The notes under the pieces: generated by a model
Seen by the model: the letters and a program-made list of their open reading frames with translations, nothing else
Databases searched by the model: none
What the model was told of the DNA's origin: nothing
In this document: in pieces, positions 9,313-17,853 of the stretch
Layout of the letters: every line of letters starts with the position of its first letter
Numbering within the stretch: position 1 is the first letter of the stretch
NCBI GenBank assembly: GCA_019677205.1
Contig: JAAMXY010000313.1
Coordinates: forward strand, 1-30,427
DNA from: Pinguiococcus pyrenoidosus
Lineage: Eukaryota; Sar; Pinguiophyceae; Pinguiochrysidales; Pinguiochrysidaceae
Length of the DNA stretch: 30,427 nt
Direction: 5' to 3'
Made by a program: the position numbers and the translations under genes

Positions 9313-12300
9313 TCAGGCCTCTTGCTCTTGCTTTGAAGCTGCTGGAGGTTCGGATTTCTCTGGTGGAGCACTTGTCTCAGCTTCTCCCTGAACCGCCAGC
9401 ATTGAGCGCAGCGTCTTCACGGCTGGCGACTCCAAGCTTTGCTTGTTCTCTGGAATACTCAACGCCGGCAGCCAGTCGACCTCCCTGCAGGCCAGCTGCA
9501 GCAAGGCGAAGCCTTTCTCGACCGCCTTTTCGTCGAAGCTAAGCCCTTCTAGGCTCAGGCTGCCTTCCTTGTCTTCGGGAACGAAAGTCAGGACCACCAT
9601 CTCTCGAGCCTTCGACCATCTGCCCACCAAGATGGCTCCTCGTATGGCAGGCTCCTCGGCGTCGCAAGCTTGCGTCTCCTCGGGCGCGTCCGGTACGCGC
9701 AAGACCGCCGCCGTGCCGCCCCGAAGGACAACTTCCTCGGAGAAGCGCTGGACGTCCGAGGCTGCGCGGCCACGGAGGGGCCAAAGCACGACGGAGCCGG
9801 ATGGCCCCCCAGGCACAGAGGGGGGCGCGCCTTTCAAGCTGAGAAGCTGCATGTACGCGGAGAAGATGCCGTTGTGTCGCAGTATCCTGTCTTTGAGGCC
9901 GTCTTTGCCTCCCGCCTCCGCGATGGCGACGGGCAAGGCCGACTCGCTGGCGATCTTCACCACGCTCTCGCCGAATGAATCTGTTGGTTGCAGCTGCGAG
10001 CCGAGGTACTTCTGAACGTGCGTCGCGAGAAAGTCGTCCAGGCACTTATCCACGGCACTCTTCACCAGCAGCCGAGGCATTACCCGCGGAGAGAAGAAGA
10101 TCACGGCTTGCTTGCAGAGGAAGGCCACTTCGTCCTCCGGCGCCACCGACGATGCACTGCGATTGAAGATGTCGAGGTCCAGCAGCAGTCGGATGTGCTC
10201 CCTCGAAAGAACGTCTGCGACCCTCCCTCCACCCCCAACCTCGTTCAGCGCCCGTCTGAGTAGGAAGCAGATTTGCAGAAGAGAGGTCAAGGCCTTGCTC
10301 TCCTCCACCTCGGCTTGAAGAAGTCGCACGGCCCAGGGATGCGCCAAGAGATGAGCTGCAAATCTGTTGGCGTGGAAAAGCACATACACTCGCGCCAGGC
10401 TCATCGCCGCCTTGCTTACTTGTTCAGCATTTGAGCGATCCTCTGGCGGAGCTGTGCTTCTGGTGAAGACCGAGTCTCCATCAGTCTGGTCAGGAGACGC
10501 TTCGGAGGGATCAGTGCGGATGGACCTTGGTTCCGGTGACCTGCTGGCATCCTGCCGATCGGATCGTGGACTCGGCGACGTCTCCCGTCTGATGAGCCGC
10601 TGGACCGAAGGTCCTCGAGACGTTGAGGGTGGCGCACGTACAGGTGGCCCGAACTGCTTCAGCAGCCCTTCGTAGGGCGAAAACATCCCCCTGTCGGCGT
10701 GAGAGAACCCCGCCATTCTGTGGCGCAATGGCTGTACTTCTCCGGCGCTAGTCGCAGGGCGGACGCGTCGAGATCTGCTGCGTAGAGGAGCTGAATCCCT
10801 CGATGCCTTTCGCATGCACAGCCGGCGAGTTGGCCCGATGCAGCCATAGTCAGCTACCCACGGCTGTTCTCCTTCCTCGTCGGCGCCAGGAACGGTACGC
10901 GGTGGCTCGCAGATGTAGCTGGGAACCTCAGTATCCGAGCGAGATGGACAAGTCCGCGGTCTCGGGCGAACTCGCCTTTCGCGATTGTACTCGGCATGTA
11001 CTCGGCGTTGACTTGGTGGCCGCACGAGCTCTCCGGAGTCGCCCTCCGCTGGAGAGCGACTCCGGACGCTGCCGTCTCGTTCTCTGTGTCCCAATTCGTC
11101 CTCGTCCTCCAGAGGGAAGTACCTGTCATATGATCGACTGCTAAGTGAAGCCGCTTGTCGTGAAGCCGGCGACAGCGAGCGCTCCAGTTCCCGAAGATGA
11201 GGGGAGAGCCTCCGGACGGTCTCCTCTGCAACTTGAACGGCGAGACTGTGATATCTCCCTCGTGCTCTTAGTGCCTCCTGCTTGTCCGGAAGACGTGCAC
11301 CATTGGTCTCTCTGGAGACATGTGCGTCGTTTCGTCGATGCCTTTGGGACCCAGGGTGGCGAACGCTGCTGTCTCTATGGCCGGTGGGATCTCTCATGTT
11401 GTGTATGGGCACTCGATCGCCCTGCGAAGGATCTGACCCGCCACCAACCTGCGGGTGACGTCTGCCTTCAGCGTCGCGCTCGCGGCTCGGGCATCGAGCC
11501 CTATGAGCATGACTGCTGGCATTGGTACGGAGCGACTTCACGTATCGAAGCCTGTCATAGGCGTTGGGCTCGTCCTCCACCCTCCTAGAATCCGTCCTCG
11601 AATACCCATCCCAGTCCCCGGCCATGGCGCGCCTCGTGGACCGCGGGTGCCGGGAACGATCAGCTGTCGACACCTGCAAGTCCATCATCTCGCCGGTTCG
11701 TTCCGAGGCGTCGCGAGATGCGCCTCTGCGCTCCTTCCCGTTCACCATCTCTCTCGCTCGCTTGCGGGCGAGCGCTTTGCGACGGGCGACATCATGTTTG
11801 TCTCTGGCTCGCTCTTTCATTTTCATAGCGAATACAGCCTTCTCCTCCTGGCTTACAAACGCCTGGTCATGTAGCTGTGGATGCCGCTGGCCGGTCTCCT
11901 GGCTCCGGCAGTGTTGGGACGCCATAGCTCCCACGTGGTCTGCACCCTTCCCCACGGCGCTACTGGCCTCGAGCAAGTCACTCTCCGTCAATTCAGCGAG
12001 CAGGAGGAGCCCGCTGTCCTGTGGGTCGCTTGCGCTGTCTTCGTTGTTAATCCGGATCAGCTGCTGATCAATGGACGCGTCGTGGGGAGCGCTTTGTTTG
12101 GTTTGGAGCCGCTGTCTTGACACTTTCCGAGCCAGCGCTCTCCGCGGGTCCATGGGTCGGCCATCCGCTTCAGGTCTTCGCTTGTTACTCCTGATGCTCT
12201 GAAAGGCCTCTTGACTTGGTTGCCCACCGACGGTAGAATCGTCGTCGCGCTCCTCGGCCTCAAACGCCTCGTCCTCGCGCTGGGCGTCTTCTTGCTGACT

Positions 12301-15300
12301 TCCGGCCCTCCTCTCCAGGAGCCTCTGTCTCGCCATACGTCGCGCAAGTGCTCGTCTCGGGTCCCTAGTTTCTCCCCCTTCCTCCTTGTGTTGGTGGTCC
12401 TGGCGTAATTGGATGTTGCTATCATCAGCGCCCTCGTGCTCTGCTTCGAGCTGTTCTGCGGCAAGCCTTTTCCTTAGCCGCTCCCGCGCGAGCTTCCGAG
12501 CCAGTGCTCGTCGGGAGGCCAGGGACCGGCTGGCGGCTAGAAGGGCTCCGTTGCCTGTGTCTCCATCCGCTTGTGCCATGTAACGAGATGCCTGGTCAAC
12601 AGCACCGAGCATCTCGACACTGTTTGCGGTGTCCTCCGCGTAGCCATCCTGCTCCGCCTGTGCTAGTCCGGAACGTCCCGCCGCCTGGCGCTGCAATAGT
12701 CTCTGTCGTGCCAACTTCCGCGCCAGGGCCTTGCGTGGGTCCGTGGCGCGTTGCCCCGGTCCAGGTTCTGGCCTGATGGGTTCCTCCGCATCATGAATAA
12801 GAGGACTCGGCTGCCGACTTGTCGCAAGAATGACGGCACTCTCGGGGGATTCGTCTCTTCGGTCACGCTCCAGAAACTCTTCGGGGGGAGGGTGCCTGGC
12901 TGCCCTTCTCTCGATCAGTTTCTGTCGTGCTAGCCGCCGAGCCAGTGCTCGGCGAGGATCTCTTGAAGGCTTGGCAGTTTCCTGGGCACTTTCATCTTTA
13001 TGAGGAAGGCCCTGGCTCGAATCAACGAAGCCGCGGTCATCGGACTCTACTTCGTATGAGCTTCCCAGGTTTTTCGCCGCCTGCTTCGCCCGGAGCCTTT
13101 CTCGGGCAAGTTTTCGAGCCAGTGCGCGACGTGTCGTGAGGGACTGGCTTTTATGAACAGTCGCCTCACTGCTGCTACCGCCGCTCACGTTCTCGACGGC
13201 CAGATCCTGTGCTTCTTCTGCTTCTTCTGCAGCTTCTTCTTCTCCTTCGTCTTCGGGAGGGTCGGACGTGGAATTCCCGTTGGCTAGGTCTTCTCGCTCC
13301 ATAGCAGGTATTTCTGCAGGGCCTGCTGCCCGCTGATGTTGAAGCTTTTGGCGAGCAAGATTTCTGGCCAGCATTCTTTGTGGATCCAGAAGGCAGCGAG
13401 GGGAGGAGGCCCCGGCATTCTCAGACTCTTGTCGATCAGGAGCAGCGGCGTCCTTTGTGAAATGACCTTCGCGTGGTTCTTGCCGAGCCTTCTCCTGGAG
13501 CCGCTGCCTTGCAAGCTTACGAGCAAGCACTCGCCGCGGGTCCGTGGCGGCGACTCTGTGTTCAGGACTGCCCTCAGCACCCAGAGCGTGGGGACCGTGG
13601 CCTTGGACCTGCGGCCGACTGACGCCAGCGTCGGGACGATGCGCTAGCGCTCGTCGAGGATTCATCGAAGGGCCGTTGCCTCTTCGTTCATCACCGTCAT
13701 CTTCCTGCTGAACCTCGTGACTCGGCTCTTCGTCGCTGTCGTCTGCATCTTCCTTCCCGGACGAGATGTGGATCTGTCTTGCGGCTTGCCTTTTTCTGAG
13801 CCGCTCCAGCGCAAGCCTGCGAGCTAGTGCTCGGCGAGCAGCCATTGACTGGGGCCCAAGCGCAACCCCTGAGCTACGATCGCGCTGGTCTCCGTCTTCC
13901 ATCTCATGACTTGCCTGCTCACCGGCTCCAGGCATCTCCGCACTGCCCACTGTGTCGTCTGCGCACCCCTCTCGCTCAGGTGTCGGTCCTTCTAGCCGCT
14001 CCGCTGCCTGCCGCTCCAGATACCGCTGTCGTGCCAGCTTTCGTGCCAGAATTTTACGTGGATCCACGGGACGGGCTGCTGGCGCTCTCGTCGTCGTCCC
14101 CTTTGATCGAGTGTCGTTGCGCACATCCATGCCACCTTCCGTGTCGTCGGCATCCCCGTCAGCCATGCTGTCGGATTCGCCGTCGTCTTCGCTGGTGTAT
14201 GTTGACGCGGCTGTTGGCCCAATTGAGCCCCCCTTGGCTCTCAGTCGCTGAAGCGCGAGCTTTCGAGCGAGCAAGTGCCGGGCATTCACGTCGCGCCTGC
14301 GTTTTGGCGCATCGTCCTCGCCGATGCTTTCGCCGGTTCCTCGACCTTCACTGCTCCCTGTGTAGCTCTCGTCCTCTTCGGACGCCCGTTGTAGCTGCAC
14401 CCTGGCTTGTTTCTCCCTGAGCCGCTGTTGCGCAAGGCGCCGAGCTAGCAGGCGACGAGGACTCGTTCCGGGTGGAACTTGGGCTCTTGCATCCACGGCA
14501 TCTTTGGAGCTGCCGTGAAAGCCCGTCTGCGCCCCGCTCTCCACGGAGTCCTCGTGGTGGTCCAAGTCGCTGGAACCCTGCGGACTGCCGGTTGGATTGA
14601 AGTCGCTTGAACTTCCCTCCCCCTCGGCCTGTCCTGCAGCTTGTCGCTCGCGAAGCCGCTGCTGAGCGAGCTTTCGAGCCAGACAACGTCGGGGATCGAT
14701 CTGGCGACTACCCGGGGCGCGCCTTGAGCGTTCATTGGCCGTGCTTGCAGCGTCAAGGTTTCCTGGCCGTCGCCTTTGCCCGGCGGCCTCTCTCTGCTTG
14801 AGCCTCTTCTTGGCAAGCACACGGGCCAGCGCTCGACGCGGGTCCATGCCACGCCCACTCACGGAGGGTCCCGCCGTCAAGTGTCCTTTCCTGCTTCTCG
14901 AGACCAGCGCGCTGTCACCAGTCTCATCGCCATCGCCGGCATCTTCGTGCGACTGGTGGGCGTCGTCGTCACCGTGGTCTTGGTTGTCGTCGTCGGCGTC
15001 GTCGCTGTGGCGATGGATGCCACCTTGCTCGCTCTCGTCATCGTGTTCGTCATCCTTCTTAAGATCGTGGTGGCTCTCTCGCTGCCCTGTCTTCGCGCCA
15101 TATTGAGGCATTGGTTCTCCGCTGCCCCCGCGCTCTCCCTCTGGCATTTCGAGAACCGCACTGGCTTGCGCTTCCGAAGCGCGCAGAGTTGGCTTTGGAT
15201 CTCGGGCGCTGGCGGCATGTGCTGGTCCTGCTCTGGAAGTTGCGGGGACGTTGTCTTCTGATCTTGCCGCGGGGTCCTGGCCGTCCTGGCTCGGGTATTG

Positions 15301-17853
15301 GGTGGCCGCATCTGTGAGATCTATTGCCTGGACGGCTTCGCTGGGCGTCAATGAGCCACCAACATGAGTGGCGCTTCGGAGAGTCGTTTCGAGGGCATCG
15401 GCGTCCAGCGCGTCGTGGAAAACGTCGCTTTCGGCATCGGTCTGGCTGCCCTGCGCCGATTCGGCACCTCGGCAAGCATCTAGGCAATTCCAACTCGGCG
15501 TCGACCTGGGCTTGCTTGATGTTGCGCGCCCATCATGCTCAGCCTTGCTGTCATCTTCGTCAGCATTCTCGCGTGGCATTGCTTGCACCGCTGCGGACCT
15601 CCCATCTATGCACGGCGATCCAGTTGGGTCCCTCGTCCCATCGCACCGCTGACGGTGGTTTTCGTTTCCCTTCAAGAAGCTGTCTTCGACATCTGGCATT
15701 TCTGCGAGCGCTCGCGAACTCGCTTGCTCGTTTGCGACTGCGACGGGAAACAGCGCTGAGCGCAGACGCTCAAGCTGCGTCCAGCTGAAGTGGCCCTTGT
15801 TGGCCTCCACTGCGCAAACGACTGTCTCTGCGGCATCGGGTGCTCCCGAGCTCTCTTGCCCTGGCGATCGGCTCCTGGGACCAAGCGTCTCGCCAACAGC
15901 ATCGTTGCCCACGTGAATGTTTACGCTGAAGTTGCATCCAGACATCATCCGCCCTTCTCCCCACGGTGCAGTCTGCTGCTCGTGCGTTGTATCTGCACTA
16001 AACACCACGGGCTTGGAAGGGTCTCTCACCACCTGATACGCCTTGGCGGCAGGCTGGTCACGTTGCACTCCTCCAAGCGAGTCGAAGCTTTGTCGAGCTC
16101 TGCCGGAAGCGCTGGGATTCTTAGCATCTTCCATCGCAGCCCTACCAGGATTGAATTTCTCCTCTCTCTCGGGCTGGGAGACTCCTCCGGCGATCGTCGA
16201 AGCAGTTGCAGCTACGTCTGGGCAAGTCGAAGACCTCAAAACCAGTCCTCCAGCACCAGCTGTCGGGGTCGTCGCAGGACGTAGAGATGAGATCTTGACA
16301 ACTGGCTGTGCGGAAGTCGCCGACCAGGATCCTGCAGGACGCTCACCTGGCGCCGGCGATGACTTCGCTTGATCTTGATTTTGGTCCGAGGTCGCTGAGG
16401 ATGATGTTCTTTCCGAGAAAGGCTCCGCAGAACCCGCTCGACCTGGGTCATCTTTGTGCGACATGGACGTGCTGGCCACCGATCGCATCGGCGTCGCAAA
16501 TGCCGCGCCTGACTTCGCGAGGCCAGCATTTCCCGAGGTAGATCCTACTGCGGTTGGCGTCGCGCCAGAAGAACGGAAGCACGAAAAGGAACTCGCAAAG
16601 GCGGAGCTGTTGGACACCGACGACGGGGTTGTTGGCGTTGGCTGTACCGGCATGCCTGGCAGGGACGCCGCACGCCCCGACGAAATGCTCTTCAGGAATG
16701 GAGCAGCCACCTCCTTCGACGAGCTTGTCGTCCCTGGCGGCGAGGTAGGATACGTCGGCATCGACGCATGACCTATCGACGAAGAAGGACCTGTCGCCAC
16801 GCCTGGTGAGCCGTTTATCGAACCCGACTGGCTTGGCCAGCTGTGACCTGCTGAAGACGATGGCTGCGACGAAGGTATCGGCATGCTCATCGACGGCGCA
16901 TACGTCGTCGTGTTCAAGGTGTCTGCTGCCGACACCGAAGCTGGGGTCGCAGCTGGTTGTGTCGGCCACGAAGCCCCTGACAAGGTCGCCGGTCCGGTGG
17001 TCGATCCCGGCCAAGACATCGACGTTGGCGTCATCGACGCTGATGCGGACGGAGCAGCGGAAGCATGTGGCCCGGAGAACGGTCCCTGGCCACGTGAAGG
17101 TCCCGTCGATGGCATGTCGGTGCTGTGACTGAACGCTCCAGGGCCCCGTAAAGCCTGCGTCGGAGTAGGCTGCGGCGTCGGAGCCGTGACAAAGCTGCCT
17201 CCCTGAGCGGGTCCTTGAGTGCCGCTTGGGAACCCTTCAGGTCTCAGCGGAGACGATGGCATGGTCCAACGACGACCAGAGGACTGAGCCACACTGGGCC
17301 CCGACGCCGGGAACATCCACGGGTAGCTTGGTACGTCGCCGCTAGAAGCCTGATGGCTCTGGCTCGTCGGCGGGTTCGCCATCCACGATGGTGCCCATCC
17401 CGGCTCTGTAGTACTCGGCGATGGGGTTAACGTGCCAGCCTGCCCCTGGGGCTCGCGCTGGAACGTGTCGGGAGCAAAGCGCACCCTCCGCCCTTCTTTC
17501 CCTGGCGGCTGTCCTGGCGCCAGTGGGGTCCAACGGGGCGGTAGTGATGTCACTCGGGACCGTTTGTTAGACGGGAAGGACATGAAAGTCCATCTCGGCG
17601 ACAGGGAACCGCTTTCCGGCGACCCCGTCCGTGCCGCGTCGAACTCGGGAATCGATGGTCTTTCCATCACTCCCGGAGACGCCACGGTTCCATTCATCCT
17701 CGACGCGGCGGAGTTTGAGTCTCTCTTCAGAGTATCCCTAAGGCGTTTTCCCAACCCTCGGACGGTGCTGGAAAACGAGCACTTTGGCTCGGGTTGCTGA
17801 TGCGTCCACACATAAACCTGATTTGGATGGGGGTCACGGAAGCCTGCTTGCAT
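9313..17853 (-). CDS. Giant low-complexity protein with about 16 basic 'LARKLARQRL' helical repeats
   Basis: One open frame of 2846 residues runs from the ATG at 17853 to a stop at 9313. I do not recognise the family. Region 1 (residues 1-650) is Pro/Ser/Thr/Gly-rich and disordered, with an RVxF-type motif at 123-126 (RRVRFAPDT context). Region 2 (about 650-1000) is acidic, ending in a His/Asp-rich tract. Region 3 (about 1002-2040) holds about 16 copies of a motif, consensus DPRRALARKLARQRLxxRQAA, spaced 35-100 residues apart by Asp/Glu-rich linkers. Region 4 (2040-2480) is Arg/Ser-rich (RSRSPAE, SRSRRVRP). Region 5 (2480-2846) is the only globular part, predominantly helical, beginning AAMSLARVYVLFHANRF; no family recognised. 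Possible roles are scaffold, RNA or nucleic-acid binding, or PP1 targeting; all are inference. An open frame of 8.5 kb makes the coding call secure. The 5' end could include a small intron (GTTTATG...TTCCAG near 17768-17817). Confidence 0.85.
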   Translation of the reverse strand: MQAGFRDPHPNQVYVWTHQQPEPKCSFSSTVRGLGKRLRDTLKRDSNSAASRMNGTVASPGVMERPSIPEFDAARTGSPESGSLSPRWTFMSFPSNKRSRVTSLPPRWTPLAPGQPPGKEGRRVRFAPDTFQREPQGQAGTLTPSPSTTEPGWAPSWMANPPTSQSHQASSGDVPSYPWMFPASGPSVAQSSGRRWTMPSSPLRPEGFPSGTQGPAQGGSFVTAPTPQPTPTQALRGPGAFSHSTDMPSTGPSRGQGPFSGPHASAAPSASASMTPTSMSWPGSTTGPATLSGASWPTQPAATPASVSAADTLNTTTYAPSMSMPIPSSQPSSSAGHSWPSQSGSINGSPGVATGPSSSIGHASMPTYPTSPPGTTSSSKEVAAPFLKSISSGRAASLPGMPVQPTPTTPSSVSNSSAFASSFSCFRSSGATPTAVGSTSGNAGLAKSGAAFATPMRSVASTSMSHKDDPGRAGSAEPFSERTSSSATSDQNQDQAKSSPAPGERPAGSWSATSAQPVVKISSLRPATTPTAGAGGLVLRSSTCPDVAATASTIAGGVSQPEREEKFNPGRAAMEDAKNPSASGRARQSFDSLGGVQRDQPAAKAYQVVRDPSKPVVFSADTTHEQQTAPWGEGRMMSGCNFSVNIHVGNDAVGETLGPRSRSPGQESSGAPDAAETVVCAVEANKGHFSWTQLERLRSALFPVAVANEQASSRALAEMPDVEDSFLKGNENHRQRCDGTRDPTGSPCIDGRSAAVQAMPRENADEDDSKAEHDGRATSSKPRSTPSWNCLDACRGAESAQGSQTDAESDVFHDALDADALETTLRSATHVGGSLTPSEAVQAIDLTDAATQYPSQDGQDPAARSEDNVPATSRAGPAHAASARDPKPTLRASEAQASAVLEMPEGERGGSGEPMPQYGAKTGQRESHHDLKKDDEHDDESEQGGIHRHSDDADDDNQDHGDDDAHQSHEDAGDGDETGDSALVSRSRKGHLTAGPSVSGRGMDPRRALARVLAKKRLKQREAAGQRRRPGNLDAASTANERSRRAPGSRQIDPRRCLARKLAQQRLRERQAAGQAEGEGSSSDFNPTGSPQGSSDLDHHEDSVESGAQTGFHGSSKDAVDARAQVPPGTSPRRLLARRLAQQRLREKQARVQLQRASEEDESYTGSSEGRGTGESIGEDDAPKRRRDVNARHLLARKLALQRLRAKGGSIGPTAASTYTSEDDGESDSMADGDADDTEGGMDVRNDTRSKGTTTRAPAARPVDPRKILARKLARQRYLERQAAERLEGPTPEREGCADDTVGSAEMPGAGEQASHEMEDGDQRDRSSGVALGPQSMAARRALARRLALERLRKRQAARQIHISSGKEDADDSDEEPSHEVQQEDDGDERRGNGPSMNPRRALAHRPDAGVSRPQVQGHGPHALGAEGSPEHRVAATDPRRVLARKLARQRLQEKARQEPREGHFTKDAAAPDRQESENAGASSPRCLLDPQRMLARNLARQKLQHQRAAGPAEIPAMEREDLANGNSTSDPPEDEGEEEAAEEAEEAQDLAVENVSGGSSSEATVHKSQSLTTRRALARKLARERLRAKQAAKNLGSSYEVESDDRGFVDSSQGLPHKDESAQETAKPSRDPRRALARRLARQKLIERRAARHPPPEEFLERDRRDESPESAVILATSRQPSPLIHDAEEPIRPEPGPGQRATDPRKALARKLARQRLLQRQAAGRSGLAQAEQDGYAEDTANSVEMLGAVDQASRYMAQADGDTGNGALLAASRSLASRRALARKLARERLRKRLAAEQLEAEHEGADDSNIQLRQDHQHKEEGGETRDPRRALARRMARQRLLERRAGSQQEDAQREDEAFEAEERDDDSTVGGQPSQEAFQSIRSNKRRPEADGRPMDPRRALARKVSRQRLQTKQSAPHDASIDQQLIRINNEDSASDPQDSGLLLLAELTESDLLEASSAVGKGADHVGAMASQHCRSQETGQRHPQLHDQAFVSQEEKAVFAMKMKERARDKHDVARRKALARKRAREMVNGKERRGASRDASERTGEMMDLQVSTADRSRHPRSTRRAMAGDWDGYSRTDSRRVEDEPNAYDRLRYVKSLRTNASSHAHRARCPSRERDAEGRRHPQVGGGSDPSQGDRVPIHNMRDPTGHRDSSVRHPGSQRHRRNDAHVSRETNGARLPDKQEALRARGRYHSLAVQVAEETVRRLSPHLRELERSLSPASRQAASLSSRSYDRYFPLEDEDELGHRERDGSVRSRSPAEGDSGELVRPPSQRRVHAEYNRERRVRPRPRTCPSRSDTEVPSYICEPPRTVPGADEEGEQPWVADYGCIGPTRRLCMRKASRDSAPLRSRSRRVRPATSAGEVQPLRHRMAGFSHADRGMFSPYEGLLKQFGPPVRAPPSTSRGPSVQRLIRRETSPSPRSDRQDASRSPEPRSIRTDPSEASPDQTDGDSVFTRSTAPPEDRSNAEQVSKAAMSLARVYVLFHANRFAAHLLAHPWAVRLLQAEVEESKALTSLLQICFLLRRALNEVGGGGRVADVLSREHIRLLLDLDIFNRSASSVAPEDEVAFLCKQAVIFFSPRVMPRLLVKSAVDKCLDDFLATHVQKYLGSQLQPTDSFGESVVKIASESALPVAIAEAGGKDGLKDRILRHNGIFSAYMQLLSLKGAPPSVPGGPSGSVVLWPLRGRAASDVQRFSEEVVLRGGTAAVLRVPDAPEETQACDAEEPAIRGAILVGRWSKAREMVVLTFVPEDKEGSLSLEGLSFDEKAVEKGFALLQLACREVDWLPALSIPENKQSLESPAVKTLRSMLAVQGEAETSAPPEKSEPPAASKQEQEA
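11728..14847 (-). repeat. Array of about 16 degenerate basic-helix repeats within the giant ORF
   Basis: The core is (D/S/N)PRRxLARKLAxxRLxxKQAA. Conserved positions are Arg-Arg, the LAR/LAx heptad-like pattern and the RL pair; in a helix the Leu/Ala would fall on one face and Arg/Lys on the other. Two subtypes recur: 'DPRRALARKLARQRLLERQAA' and '(S/T)xRRALARKLARERLRKRQAA' with RERL. Copies lie near 14847, 14690, 14460, 14275, 14065, 13840, 13665 (truncated), 13545, 13390, 13130, 12960, 12746, 12530, 12366, 12155 and 11797 (degenerate). DNA identity between copies is low, so this is an old protein-level array and not a young satellite. Confidence 0.85.
14912..15060 (-). other. Asp/Glu/His-rich acidic tract in the giant protein
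   Basis: About 50 residues immediately before the first basic repeat are made up almost wholly of Asp, Glu and His with Gln/Ser (for example HSDDADDDNQDHGDDDAHQ). On the DNA level it is a GTC/ATC/GTG-rich stretch on the plus strand. It supports intrinsic disorder and could bind metal ions or pair electrostatically with the basic repeats; neither is shown by sequence alone. Confidence 0.7.

Noticed and set aside
10803-11588. Plus-strand ORFs opposite the repeat giant
   Set aside because: Shadows of an 8.5-kb open frame on the other strand; Arg/Ser/His-rich composition mirrors the RS-rich region.
11728-14847. Transposon or satellite origin for the repeats in the giant ORF
   Set aside because: Copies share a protein pattern and frame but have low DNA identity and variable spacing; no terminal repeats or target duplications were seen.
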